A stretch of DNA of 24,792 bases from Candidatus Aenigmatarchaeota archaeon. GTDB lineage: Archaea > Aenigmatarchaeota > Aenigmatarchaeia > Aenigmatarchaeales > Aenigmatarchaeaceae. The DNA is taken from the NCBI GenBank assembly GCA_011773475.1, contig WVXN01000070.1, positions 1-24,792 on the forward strand. Reading direction: 5' to 3'. Made by a program: the position numbers and the translations under genes. Below the pieces are notes generated by a model. The model had not been told where the DNA came from. It made no database searches and saw only the letters and a program-made list of their open reading frames with translations. This document shows, piece after piece, positions 16,088-24,597 of the stretch; positions within the stretch are counted from its first letter, which is position 1, and each line of letters starts with the position of its first letter.

Positions 16088-17943
16088 TGCCCTCTAGATT
16101 ATTAAATTTTATTCAAAGACCTTGGAATGGCGGATTAAAAACTGATCAAGATGCCGCTATTATAACAGGCAATAATTTACAAAAAGCTAGAAATATAATA
16201 TTTAGTACACAAGCATCTAGAAAATCAAGAGGTGGTTTTGATCTATTTGATTATGTAGCAATAGGAGTACAAAGATCTTCATCAGGCACCACTAGAACTA
16301 TAAGAGTTACTTTTAATTCGGCAGCGGATGTACCATCTGCCTCAGACAATATAAGTGTAATGAATTCATCTACATTTGATACTAATTACAGTATTAAGAA
16401 AGTATCTATTGATAGTATAAATGTTGTTTCAGGTACTACTTATGATATTACTTATACTATGTTAACGTCTTTAACAGAAACAACTACTGCCGATTTAAAT
16501 ATTAGAGTAGGTCTATATGATACTACTAAAAAATTAATAGGTTTATTTGATTATTGGTATTTATCCGCAGGAGTCAAACAACACAAAAGAGTAGGAGTAA
16601 TGAGCGATGGAACCTTCTATGAGTATGATTCTAACGGATCAAGAACAGCTTTAACTGTAGATGGCTCAGTATCATTAACAACTCCTATAGCTGACTGCTC
16701 TGGTGGTATTTTAGGAGAAAAATTAGTAATAGCTTTTTCAGGTACATCTAGCACAAATAAGCCTGTAATTTGGGATGGATCATCAAACATACTACATGTT
16801 AAAAATTATGATTTTGATGGAAATAACGTGTCAAGTGCAAATGAGGCACCAAATTTAGAATTTATTAGAGTTCATCAAGGACGTTTATTCGGCACAGAAA
16901 AAGGCGTACCTGATAGAATACATTATTCAGATATTGAAGCGCCTGAAAGATGGAATGGTGAAGGAGATTCTGGGGCAATAGATGTTGCAGGAGGTGATGG
17001 AGATTCTACAGGATTTGTAGGAATAACACCTCCAATTAAAAATAGATTATTTGTAGGAAAATCAAGAAAATTATATGAAATTGTAGGAAATATACCTTTA
17101 GCAGGATTTAGAAAAGTATCTGATGGCATCGGAATAATATCCCATGAATCATGTATAGCTATAGATCAAGATGATGTTGCTTTTGCATCTATTAAAGGAA
17201 TACATTCTACAGCGGCAACAGATAGCTATGGAGAGTTTGAAGGTGCATTTATAAGTAAAGATATACAGCCCAACTATGACGCGCTAGATTTTAGTGATAC
17301 ATCAATGATTAAAGGTGTTTATGTACCTACAATCAATAGTTTAATAATAAGCGGCAGAGAAGACGGCCAAACAGATAACAATGTGTTATACTTATATAAT
17401 GTTGAGGAACAAAAATGGTATCAATGGGACTCTAACGAATCAGAATTTACAATAACATCAATGAATAAGTTTATTGAGACAAACAAGGATGAATTTGTCA
17501 TAGGAACTGCAGAAGGAAGAATATTAAAATATAATAATGATTCTAATAAAGATTTTGGAAACTCTAATATAAACTTTGATATTAAATCAGGTATTATTTA
17601 TCCTGATAATAATCCAAATATTATTAAAGCATTTAAATCTGCCGGAATTGTATATAAAACAGAAAGAAGTAATATAACAATGGATATAGAGATAAAAATA
17701 GATGCTTTTGATTCTCAAAAAACAACATTAGTTAAAACTCCTTTAAGTGATGTTTTAGGCACATCTTTCACACTAGGCACATCTAAATTAGGCTCAGTAG
17801 AAGATTTATTACCTGAGAATTTTTCAATAGATGGTTACGGCTACGGATGTACTATACGAATTACTTCTACAGATCCAATAGAGGTATATGCATTTAATAT
17901 TGAGTTTGAATCATCCGGCGATCAACGTGAGGTAAATAGATAA
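16087..17943 (+). CDS. tail nozzle / tail tubular protein B-like
   Basis: The 618-aa protein begins with the nozzle-like phrase WNGGLKTDQD...NLQKARNIIFSTQASRKSRGGF (13-51). The centre has propeller-like beta repeats (HQGRLFGT, RIHYSDIEAPERWNG, KNRLFVGKSRKLYEIVGN, CIAIDQDDVAFASIKGIHS) and a beta-rich C-terminus. This corresponds to the proteins that form the distal tail tube of short-tailed phages. Overlap with the adaptor upstream and the two-base gap to the fibre downstream fit tail assembly. Confidence 0.8.
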   Translation: MPSRLLNFIQRPWNGGLKTDQDAAIITGNNLQKARNIIFSTQASRKSRGGFDLFDYVAIGVQRSSSGTTRTIRVTFNSAADVPSASDNISVMNSSTFDTNYSIKKVSIDSINVVSGTTYDITYTMLTSLTETTTADLNIRVGLYDTTKKLIGLFDYWYLSAGVKQHKRVGVMSDGTFYEYDSNGSRTALTVDGSVSLTTPIADCSGGILGEKLVIAFSGTSSTNKPVIWDGSSNILHVKNYDFDGNNVSSANEAPNLEFIRVHQGRLFGTEKGVPDRIHYSDIEAPERWNGEGDSGAIDVAGGDGDSTGFVGITPPIKNRLFVGKSRKLYEIVGNIPLAGFRKVSDGIGIISHESCIAIDQDDVAFASIKGIHSTAATDSYGEFEGAFISKDIQPNYDALDFSDTSMIKGVYVPTINSLIISGREDGQTDNNVLYLYNVEEQKWYQWDSNESEFTITSMNKFIETNKDEFVIGTAEGRILKYNNDSNKDFGNSNINFDIKSGIIYPDNNPNIIKAFKSAGIVYKTERSNITMDIEIKIDAFDSQKTTLVKTPLSDVLGTSFTLGTSKLGSVEDLLPENFSIDGYGYGCTIRITSTDPIEVYAFNIEFESSGDQREVNR

Positions 17944-17944
17944 T

Positions 17945-18673
17945 ATGGCAAATACACTAACTATAACTAAATCGTATACAGATGGAGATGTTTTATTAGA
18001 AGCTGATTTAGATAATATTAGAAATGATGTAGAAACATTTCTTAATACTACTAAATTAAATGACGATAATATAAAAACAGGAGGTATAGGAACTACTTCT
18101 ATAGCTGATGATGCGGTAACTACTGTTAAGATTTTAGATGCTAATATTACAACAGCTAAAATAGCCGATGCTAACGTAACTACTGTTAAGGTTTTAGACT
18201 CAAATATAACTACTGCTAAAATAGCTGATGCTAATGTAACTACTGCTAAAATAGCAGATAATAATGTTACAAGGGCTAAATTAGAAGCTGTAGGAGTACA
18301 AAATAGTAATTCATCAGGATCTTTTTCAACTACCAGTACATCATTTGTAGATATTACTAATTTAAGTGTTACTATTACTACTAGTGGCCGTCCGGTAATA
18401 ATAGGCCTTAAGTCATTCGACACTAATGAGAGTAGAGTAGTTTGTAACGGCTCAACAAGTCCATCAGGAACTATACAACTACTACAAGATTCTACAACAA
18501 TTGGAACATATAGATATGGATCAGATGCTACAGAAGTTTTACAACCGGCAAATATATATCATATAGATGAGCCAACAGCAGGAACATATACTTATAAATT
18601 TCAAGCAAAAATAAGTACAGGCGGAACTACTTTTTCAGTACTTAATTATAAAATGTTTGCATATGAATTATAA
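17945..18673 (+). CDS. second tail fibre with decapeptide repeats
   Basis: Residues 54-113 are six tandem ten-residue repeats of the form [AL]D[ADSN][NA][VI]TT[AV]K[IVL], as found in slender trimeric beta fibres. A helical N-terminal part (VLLEADLDNIRNDVETFLN) probably attaches to the tail, and the C-terminal ~125 residues form a beta-rich head with SVTITTSGRPVIIGLKSF and TAGTYTYKFQAKI, resembling a jelly-roll. The 242-aa product is much shorter than the large fibre and may be a side or nozzle-attached fibre. Repeat number can change by slippage in the 30-bp DNA repeats. Confidence 0.75.
   Translation: MANTLTITKSYTDGDVLLEADLDNIRNDVETFLNTTKLNDDNIKTGGIGTTSIADDAVTTVKILDANITTAKIADANVTTVKVLDSNITTAKIADANVTTAKIADNNVTRAKLEAVGVQNSNSSGSFSTTSTSFVDITNLSVTITTSGRPVIIGLKSFDTNESRVVCNGSTSPSGTIQLLQDSTTIGTYRYGSDATEVLQPANIYHIDEPTAGTYTYKFQAKISTGGTTFSVLNYKMFAYEL
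18104..18283 (+). repeat. 30-bp tandem coding repeats of the short fibre
   Basis: Six consecutive 30-bp units encode the decapeptide repeat. Phrases such as gctaatgtaactactgctaa recur with few changes; the units alternate between AKIADAN and VK[IV]LD[AS]N types. Confidence 0.9.
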
Positions 18674-18688
18674 TAAAAGGAACTAATT

Positions 18689-19507
18689 ATGGGATTTTTG
18701 GCAGCGGCGGCAGGCGCGGCAGCGGTAGCAGGAGCATTATCTTCTAAAGGAAAAAGACAATCAACAACCATTGATGCTGCACCGGCAAGTCTACAAGAAT
18801 TAAACGCTACTTCATTGCAGGATCAACAAATATCAGCATTAGGAAATATATTTCCTTTTTTAAGTAAACAAACAGAAGTAGGACAATCATTTGCCGACAG
18901 ACTAGGGCAATTAGCTGAGACAGGGGGATTACCAAGTGCCCAACAACTAGATATAGCTAGAGGATTTGCAGCTGAAGTATTTGGGCCAAGACGTGCAGCT
19001 TTACAAGAATCTTTTAGATCTCAGGAACAAGCATCTAATCAATTAGCGGCCTCTTTAGGACGTTCAATAAATGATCCTATTTTACAAGCTAAACTTAGAA
19101 CATCTTTAGCAGGCCAAGAAGCACAATTAGATGCAGAACAAACTGCTTTTGGTGCCCAATTTGCACAAAATTTACCTATGCAACAAGTCCAATTCGGTGC
19201 CCAACAGTTAGATGTATTAAATGCTATATCTCAACAGGCATTAAATAATAGATTAGCTTTATTACAGGCCGGAACATCAGTAGTAGATCAGCATATGAAA
19301 TTCAGACTTGGTACAGCATCCCAAACTACTCAAGGCCCTAGGCCGGGATTTATGGGCGCATTAGGAGCAGGATTGGGAGCAGCAGGCACTGTTATGAGCT
19401 TTGGTGCAGGTGGTGGCATAGGATCTTTATTTGGAGGTGCTGCCGGCGGCGGAGCTACTAATCAGGCATTAGGCGGAATAAGTAATAAACCAATGATGAC
19501 TCCCTAA
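18689..19507 (+). CDS. probable internal virion / DNA-ejection protein 1
   Basis: The 272-aa protein has a small hydrophobic N-terminus (MGFLAAAAGAAAVAGALSS), a long Gln/Ala-rich helical middle, and a C-terminal glycine-zipper run (GALGAGLGAAGTVMSFGAG) before a short polar end. Hydrophobic Ala/Gly ends plus helical core are common in the smallest ejection proteins of podoviruses (for example the T7 gp14 class), which form a channel in the host envelope. No sequence-level match is claimed. It precedes two further large internal-type proteins. Confidence 0.65.
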   Translation: MGFLAAAAGAAAVAGALSSKGKRQSTTIDAAPASLQELNATSLQDQQISALGNIFPFLSKQTEVGQSFADRLGQLAETGGLPSAQQLDIARGFAAEVFGPRRAALQESFRSQEQASNQLAASLGRSINDPILQAKLRTSLAGQEAQLDAEQTAFGAQFAQNLPMQQVQFGAQQLDVLNAISQQALNNRLALLQAGTSVVDQHMKFRLGTASQTTQGPRPGFMGALGAGLGAAGTVMSFGAGGGIGSLFGGAAGGGATNQALGGISNKPMMTP

Positions 19508-19525
19508 TAATAAAAGAGGATAAAA

Positions 19526-20827
19526 ATGGCATTTGAAGATTTTTTTAAAGGTTTAGAGTTACTTGATAAAGGTATTAAACAAAGAAATATAGATCAAGCT
19601 ACTTCACAAGCTTTACAACAAGCTGAAGAATTAAGAACCAGATTCTTAGAAGTTGAGGATAATAAATTAGCTGAACATAAAAAATTTAGACAAGGAATGA
19701 ATGATATATCTAGTCGTTTAATAGCTAGATTTGCAGGTTTAGGAGCTACTCAATCACAAATAGGCGCGGCCTTTAAAGCATTTAATGTACCAGAACCTAC
19801 TACTATTGAGCAAGCAGAATTACAAGCTTTAAGTCCTGAAGAAGCTTTAAAAAGAAGATCTGAAAGAGAAACTTCTAAAAGATTAGCTGAAAGAAGTGAT
19901 TTTGTATTTAAAGAACGAGTTAAAGGATCAGAAGAAAGAAAATCTAAAATATTAGGTACTGAATTATCAGAAGCTAAAGAATCAAGTTTAATTAAACTAA
20001 GAAATGTTTTAAGTAGAGAAACAGATAAAATCAAAGACGAGCGTCAATTTGAAAATAATATGATAATGAAGGCTTTTGATATAAAAAGTAAAAAAGATCT
20101 CGCATCTTTTACAAAAGAATTAGATGAACAAATAGATATAAGAAAAAGTGATAAAACATTTTTACAACAAAAAGAACTAATAGATCTTAAAAATGAAGCA
20201 GACATAAATCTTCTTAGAGAAAAAGCTAAATTTAAACCGGCAAATGAATTAGCTAAAGATTTAAACACAAGATTTAAAAGAGATCCTAATGTATCTCATA
20301 ATAAAGAAAATGATAATAAATTTAGAGAGATATCGGCAAAGGCATTAGAATTTAAACAATTACTATCAGATATGAGAGATGATATAAACAAACATGGTAC
20401 AGAATTTACAGGGGACGCGGCAGCTAGAATGTCTAGTAGATATGATAGAATTATATTAGTAGCTAAGGAATATAATAATCTAGGAGTTTTACAAAAGATC
20501 GACGAGGAATTATTACAAAGAACATTACCTAATCCTACTACTTTTGGATCAAATATATCTGAATTTACACCATTTGTAGATGCTAGTAATAGAATGAGTC
20601 TTATATATAACGATACTATAAAAGATATAGATAATAAATTAAATATAGAATCTAAAAATAGAGGATTTATAGATACTGAGACTAATATTAAAAATAAAAC
20701 TACTAATAGATTTAGAAAAGCTTCTGAAAATACTAAAAACAAAAAACCTATTAAGAAAAAGAAAATACAAACAAATCCCAATAAAAAGAACACTACTTTA
20801 TGGGAAGATCTATTTAAAATGCTTTAA
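19526..20827 (+). CDS. probable internal virion protein 2, coiled-coil rich
   Basis: The 433-aa protein is almost entirely charged helix with several likely coiled coils (about 10-60, 110-240, 265-310) and a very basic C-terminus (KKPIKKKKIQTNPNKKN near 405-423). There is no membrane segment or enzyme motif. Its place between two Gly/Ala-zipper proteins suggests an ejection or core protein comparable in position to the second internal protein of T7-like phages. The start has an AAAAGAGGATAAAAATG context. Confidence 0.6.
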   Translation: MAFEDFFKGLELLDKGIKQRNIDQATSQALQQAEELRTRFLEVEDNKLAEHKKFRQGMNDISSRLIARFAGLGATQSQIGAAFKAFNVPEPTTIEQAELQALSPEEALKRRSERETSKRLAERSDFVFKERVKGSEERKSKILGTELSEAKESSLIKLRNVLSRETDKIKDERQFENNMIMKAFDIKSKKDLASFTKELDEQIDIRKSDKTFLQQKELIDLKNEADINLLREKAKFKPANELAKDLNTRFKRDPNVSHNKENDNKFREISAKALEFKQLLSDMRDDINKHGTEFTGDAAARMSSRYDRIILVAKEYNNLGVLQKIDEELLQRTLPNPTTFGSNISEFTPFVDASNRMSLIYNDTIKDIDNKLNIESKNRGFIDTETNIKNKTTNRFRKASENTKNKKPIKKKKIQTNPNKKNTTLWEDLFKML

Positions 20828-20836
20828 AGGATTAAT

Positions 20837-22960
20837 ATGCCAAAACCTTCAATACATATACAACCATTATTAGATCAATCAGATATATCTTTTTCAAGTA
20901 TAGATGAATCTACTGGAAATTATAAATTTAAATCCAATAATTCTGAAGAGGAATTTGAATTAAATGAAAAAGAACTAAAGAATCTTGTTATCGAGACAAC
21001 TAGAGAAATTGATCCTAATTTTAAAATCCCCAAAGATTTCTCAATTGATATAAATACTCCAGAAACTGCTTTAGATACAGAATCTCCTTTAAGTTTAATG
21101 GAAAGAGCTTCATTATCTTTTGGTAATATTAAAGGCAAGCAAAAATTCTTAAAAGAAAAATTTGAAGATGTTAAATTCACAGATAAGGGAATTATTGTTA
21201 AAGATAAAGGAGTATGGAAACAAATAGATCCTACTGGACTAGGAAACGGATCAGCTTTAGATCTGGCCGAAGAATTTGCCGGTGACATAGCAGACTGGAT
21301 GGGCGAGACTCCTATTTTTGCAGGAGCTTTAGCTACTTCACCAACCTTGGCCGGCACAGTAGGCGGTGCTTCAGTGGGCGCAGGCGTTAAATTTGCTTTT
21401 GGAAAAATGTTAGGAACATATGATGCTAGTCCCGAAGAATTAGTAACAGATATTGGAATGGAAGCGGCCTTAGCTACTTTAGGTTATGGTGTAGGCTCTA
21501 TAGCGACTAAAGTTGGGCCGAAAATGTTTGAAGCTACTTCTAAGGTTTTTAACCCTTCCCTAGCTAGAAAAGTTATACCAAAAAATCTAGATAATATGAG
21601 TAATGATGCTAAAGATATATTGGCCAGTATTTTAAATTTCACAACTAGAAAATCCCCCGTAAGTATTAATAGACTTATAAATAATTCTGATGAAGTATTG
21701 AAAGAGATGGATCTTTTGATAAAAAATTCTCCTAAAAAAACAGGTATTAATGAAATTAAATCTAATGTAATATTAGACTCTATAAGACCTATTAAAGCTT
21801 CTTTACAGGCTTTAAAAAAAACTGATTCTAAAATATTTGAAGATTTACAGGAACAAATATTTAAAGCTAAAGATATTAATAAGTATACTTTTGACGGATT
21901 TGATGCGGCTTTAGATACTTTTTATAAAGAATTGAAAGAAAATTCAGCTATAGCAGATTCTTTTCTTAAAATAAATCCAAAAACTAATCAAATTTTAGGT
22001 GTTAAAAGTGAATCTCAAATATTTAAAACAATAGGTAGTTTAGATATAGATAGTTCCTTAGCTATAAACGATGTAAGAAGATCACTACAGGAAGTTTTAA
22101 AGTTTCAAAAAAGAAAATCTACTCAAGCAGCTTCTAAAGGATTTAATAGAGGGAGAAAAGCTGCCGAGGATATATTAGAAGTAAAAAGAGCAGTACAACA
22201 ATTATATCATGAGTCTGACGTAAGCTCTAAAATGCAAGGAAAAATGTCAGCTCCTATACATAATTTTATAAATAAAATAGATGAATCTTTTATGAATTTA
22301 CCTGAAGCAGGAAAAGCCTATAAAAAAACAATGGAGCATTGGAAAGGTACTACTGATATGATTAATACTACAGGTCAATTAGGAGCAGCATCTAGAACGC
22401 AAACTGTTAATAAGATTCTAAGATCTGATAAAAATATAGAAATATTTATAAATAAACTAATTAGTAATGAAGGTAAAAATCCAATAGATAAAGCATTATT
22501 TAATACTTTAGAAGATTATGTGACTAATAAAAAATTAGGTGCAGCACATAGTAGAGTATTTAATAAAACCCTTAATAAATTAGCTGCCGCAGACATGTAT
22601 GAAAAAGTACCTACTACTCAGAATTTGGCCGGTGCTGCGGCTTTAGCTGCCGGTGCCGTTGTTGGAACTACTGCTACTGGCGGCCCTCTAGCAGGTCTAG
22701 CTACTGCCGGAGTAGCTGCTTCTGTTATAAGTCCTAGATTTGCCGCGCGAAATGTAGGTAGATTATTGAGAAGCGGTGAAACTATTAAACGTGCTGCAAA
22801 TATTCCTAGAAATGTAGCTAATAAAATGTTAGAGCCTTTATCTAGTACTAAAGAATTTATATTTAGACTAAGTCCTAAACAAAAATTGGAATTAAGATCT
22901 AACCCACAATTATTAAATAAACTATTAGCACCTATATTTGCCGCAGGAAATGAAGAATGA
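20837..22960 (+). CDS. probable internal virion protein 3 with glycine-zipper segments
   Basis: The 707-aa protein has an acidic N-terminal region, a hydrophobic glycine/alanine-zipper at about 156-193 (with AGALATSPTLAGTVGGASVG), a long helical middle, and a second zipper at about 598-632 (LAGAAALAAGAVVGTTATGG). Two amphipathic membrane-active segments in a large helical protein are characteristic of proteins ejected to form a trans-envelope channel. No lytic transglycosylase or other muralytic motif is visible, unlike T7 gp16. It overlaps the next gene by four bases (ATGA). Confidence 0.6.
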   Translation: MPKPSIHIQPLLDQSDISFSSIDESTGNYKFKSNNSEEEFELNEKELKNLVIETTREIDPNFKIPKDFSIDINTPETALDTESPLSLMERASLSFGNIKGKQKFLKEKFEDVKFTDKGIIVKDKGVWKQIDPTGLGNGSALDLAEEFAGDIADWMGETPIFAGALATSPTLAGTVGGASVGAGVKFAFGKMLGTYDASPEELVTDIGMEAALATLGYGVGSIATKVGPKMFEATSKVFNPSLARKVIPKNLDNMSNDAKDILASILNFTTRKSPVSINRLINNSDEVLKEMDLLIKNSPKKTGINEIKSNVILDSIRPIKASLQALKKTDSKIFEDLQEQIFKAKDINKYTFDGFDAALDTFYKELKENSAIADSFLKINPKTNQILGVKSESQIFKTIGSLDIDSSLAINDVRRSLQEVLKFQKRKSTQAASKGFNRGRKAAEDILEVKRAVQQLYHESDVSSKMQGKMSAPIHNFINKIDESFMNLPEAGKAYKKTMEHWKGTTDMINTTGQLGAASRTQTVNKILRSDKNIEIFINKLISNEGKNPIDKALFNTLEDYVTNKKLGAAHSRVFNKTLNKLAAADMYEKVPTTQNLAGAAALAAGAVVGTTATGGPLAGLATAGVAASVISPRFAARNVGRLLRSGETIKRAANIPRNVANKMLEPLSSTKEFIFRLSPKQKLELRSNPQLLNKLLAPIFAAGNEE

Positions 22961-23193
22961 AATTAAGTGATAGATTAAAGAATTTAGATGTTAAATTAGA
23001 AGAAATAAGAGATTTGTTATTAGAAGAAACTATAAAGAATAAAGAAGGTCGTAAAAAAATAGATAAAATATATCCTTGGTATTTAGCAATCTCTAAACTA
23101 ACAATTGTTTTAGTTACCTTAGGTAGTTTATATGGAGTATATTCTAAAATATTAAGCCCCAAGCCACCTAAGAATATTAATGTGATTAAATAG
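22957..23193 (+). CDS. small single-pass membrane protein, holin candidate
   Basis: The 78-aa product has a charged helical N-terminal half (MKLSDRLKNLDVKLEEIRDL), one membrane segment at about 42-61 (YLAISKLTIVLVTLGSLYGV) and a short Pro/Lys tail. One-pass proteins of this size are sometimes holins or pinholins, but the long cytoplasmic coiled part also fits a virion or envelope accessory. It is coupled to the last internal-virion gene by an ATGA overlap and ends the plus-strand block, 13 bp from the convergent minus-strand operon. Confidence 0.55.
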   Translation: MKLSDRLKNLDVKLEEIRDLLLEETIKNKEGRKKIDKIYPWYLAISKLTIVLVTLGSLYGVYSKILSPKPPKNINVIK

Positions 23194-23206
23194 ATTTTTT
23201 ATTATA

Positions 23207-23533
23207 TTATTTACCTAGTTTATTATATATATCTGATAAATATTTAATAGATTCTTTAATTCTAATCTGTCTTTTTTTCTCTCTTTTGTAGTTAAATATG
23301 TCATCAAATTCTAGTTTTAATTGTTTCCAATCCTCATCTAATACTTCTAATATTAGATAGTTTTTAGAATAAAAATCAATTCCATTATTACATATAACTA
23401 CTCGAATATCTATTAAAGCACTTGGTTGGTAGTAATAACTTTTAGTATGATTATATTCATGTTTATTTATAGATACGTCTGAGTTTAAAAATATACCTTT
23501 AAACATTTTAATTATTTCTTTTTTTGTCCTCAT
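23207..23533 (-). CDS. hypothetical protein, 108 aa
   Basis: Not recognised. A basic soluble protein with a Tyr-rich middle (HEYNHTKSYYYQPSALIDIR) and a basic helical C-terminus (NYKREKKRQIRIKESIKYL). It is the last gene of the minus-strand operon; its ATG overlaps the stop of the 51-aa membrane protein gene (ATGA) and follows an AAAGGAT site. It ends 13 bp from the convergent plus-strand gene, and I see no clear terminator hairpin between them. Confidence 0.65.
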   Translation of the reverse strand: MRTKKEIIKMFKGIFLNSDVSINKHEYNHTKSYYYQPSALIDIRVVICNNGIDFYSKNYLILEVLDEDWKQLKLEFDDIFNYKREKKRQIRIKESIKYLSDIYNKLGK

Positions 23534-23685
23534 TTTATTTTAATCCTTTCTATTTTATTTTCTTTACATAACTCTTTATTTACATCCTTTTTAGGAGCAT
23601 CATATAACAAATTTGTAATTAAGAAAGTTAAACTCATAAGTATAAACCCTTCTATTATAGGATCTAGATTTTTATAAACTCTCAT
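23530..23685 (-). CDS. small membrane protein, 51 aa
   Basis: An ORF of 51 codons with ATG at 23685 and TGA at 23532-23530. The product begins MRVYKNLDPIIEG and has a hydrophobic stretch at about 10-28 (IIEGFILMSLTFLITNLLY), then a charged tail (APKKDVNKELCKENK...). It overlaps by four bases (ATGA) both the upstream 97-aa gene and the downstream 108-aa gene, the tight packing seen across this operon, which supports that it is real. Function unknown; a small envelope protein or holin/antiholin-like part is possible. Confidence 0.65.
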   Translation of the reverse strand: MRVYKNLDPIIEGFILMSLTFLITNLLYDAPKKDVNKELCKENKIERIKIK

Positions 23686-23975
23686 AAATTTCCAATATAC
23701 GTAACATTAATAAAATCACTATTAGATCTCTCATTAAATTCATCATATAATAAAGTATCTAAATCACATTCTATTACAATAAAATCACTTAATGAATAAT
23801 CATCTTTCAATAATATCCAAACATTTAAACTTTTTACATGGTAAATAAACCAGAATTCATCTGAATCTGTTACAGGATCTTTTAAAATAACATCATCTAA
23901 ACAATGTAATGATGTAAATTCTAACTTAGATACCATATAAATTTCAATATCTTTTATAGAGTTTTTCACAAGCAT
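23682..23975 (-). CDS. hypothetical acidic protein, 97 aa
   Basis: Not recognised. It is acidic and aromatic (DSDEFWFIYHVKSLNVWILL, IVIECDLDTLLYDEF) and looks like a small soluble beta-rich protein without signal peptide. It has the best ribosome site of the minus operon (AGGAGTATATG), placed inside the 3' end of the lipoprotein gene, with which it overlaps by 32 bp in another frame. Confidence 0.65.
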   Translation of the reverse strand: MLVKNSIKDIEIYMVSKLEFTSLHCLDDVILKDPVTDSDEFWFIYHVKSLNVWILLKDDYSLSDFIVIECDLDTLLYDEFNERSNSDFINVTYIGNL

Positions 23976-24105
23976 ATACTCCTGACTTTGTTTTAGAACC
24001 TAATTTTAACAGTCTTTCTATACATTCTAATTTCTTTTCTTGTATAGATTTATCTGTAAATAAAGAACAGCTACTTAATAGTAATATTAATAATATATAT
24101 CTCAT
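23944..24105 (-). CDS. small lipoprotein, o-spanin (Rz1-like) candidate, 53 aa
   Basis: A short ORF from ATG at 24105 to TGA at 23946-23944. The product begins MRYILLILLLSSCSLF: a short signal peptide ending in a lipobox L10-S11-S12-C13, so the mature protein would be a 41-residue lipid-anchored polypeptide with two further Cys (C28, C46). Size, lipobox and position downstream of a membrane-anchored coiled-coil protein suggest an outer-membrane spanin subunit. It lacks the proline-rich region usual in Rz1, so a superinfection-exclusion lipoprotein (as T5 Llp in concept) is the main alternative. The ATG overlaps the stop of the upstream gene (ATGA). Confidence 0.7.
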   Translation of the reverse strand: MRYILLILLLSSCSLFTDKSIQEKKLECIERLLKLGSKTKSGVYACEKLYKRY

Positions 24106-24410
24106 TTTGATAACTTATCTCTTACTAGAAATCCAGATAATCCACCAACTACGAAAGACAGCACAACCTTCAACAAGGCATATTTATCTTTAGATTCTAA
24201 GGCCAATATTTGTTCATTCTTATTTCTTATTTGAGTCTTTTGTACTTGTATTATCTCATTCTTTTCATTAATAAATTGTTCCTGTTTATGAATATAATTA
24301 ATAGAATCTTTTACAGCCAAATCACATAATTTTAAACTATTTGGATCGGCCGCGACTATTCCTATATTGATAGTACTTATCAAGACTAGATTGATGATCT
24401 TTTTTAGCAT
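24102..24410 (-). CDS. exported coiled-coil protein with C-terminal membrane anchor, 102 aa
   Basis: The N-terminus MLKKIINLVLISTINIGIVA followed by ADP looks like a Sec signal peptide with cleavage near 20-21; residues about 35-75 form a coiled coil, and 77-96 (KYALLKVVLSFVVGGLSGFL) a second membrane segment, with a basic tail. The predicted result is a periplasmic coiled coil anchored in the inner membrane by its C-terminus. It begins inside the upstream gene, overlapping by 74 bp in another frame, reminiscent of nested spanin genes. It has no lipobox. A spanin component or lysis regulator is the best guess. Confidence 0.65.
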   Translation of the reverse strand: MLKKIINLVLISTINIGIVAADPNSLKLCDLAVKDSINYIHKQEQFINEKNEIIQVQKTQIRNKNEQILALESKDKYALLKVVLSFVVGGLSGFLVRDKLSK

Positions 24411-24597
24411 CTCTTAACTCCTTTTTGGTGTTTTTATGTTTTTCTTGTAGTTTTTGTAGTTTTAGTTTATTTGTATCAGCTATTACTTTTAATTTAATTT
24501 CTTTTAATTCTCTACCTTGTCTATTAAATAGATAGATAGATGTACTGATAATTAATACAAGTAAAAGAAATATATATTTTCTGTATTGTCTTATCAT
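24337..24597 (-). CDS. i-spanin (Rz-like) candidate, 86 aa
   Basis: One N-terminal membrane anchor at about 8-24 (YIFLLLVLIISTSIYLF) is followed by a charged coiled coil (about 28-72, KLQKLQEKHKNTKKELRDAK) and a basic end, which is the usual architecture of inner-membrane spanins that join with an outer-membrane lipoprotein to fuse membranes at lysis. The length is shorter than lambda Rz (153 aa) but in the range of small i-spanins. Its ATG overlaps the stop of the repeat-protein gene (ATGA), so expression depends on the transcript entering from the right edge. Confidence 0.6.
   Translation of the reverse strand: MIRQYRKYIFLLLVLIISTSIYLFNRQGRELKEIKLKVIADTNKLKLQKLQEKHKNTKKELRDAKKDHQSSLDKYYQYRNSRGRSK

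Noticed and set aside
20296..20793. Minus-strand 165-codon Leu/Ser/Phe-rich ORF
   Set aside because: It lies fully opposite a real Lys/Asn-rich gene; hydrophobic antisense frames of this kind are expected there, and no ribosome site precedes it.
20837..22960. Endolysin or lytic transglycosylase domain in the largest internal protein
   Set aside because: No catalytic Glu context or muralytic motif could be recognised; only helical and glycine-zipper segments are seen.
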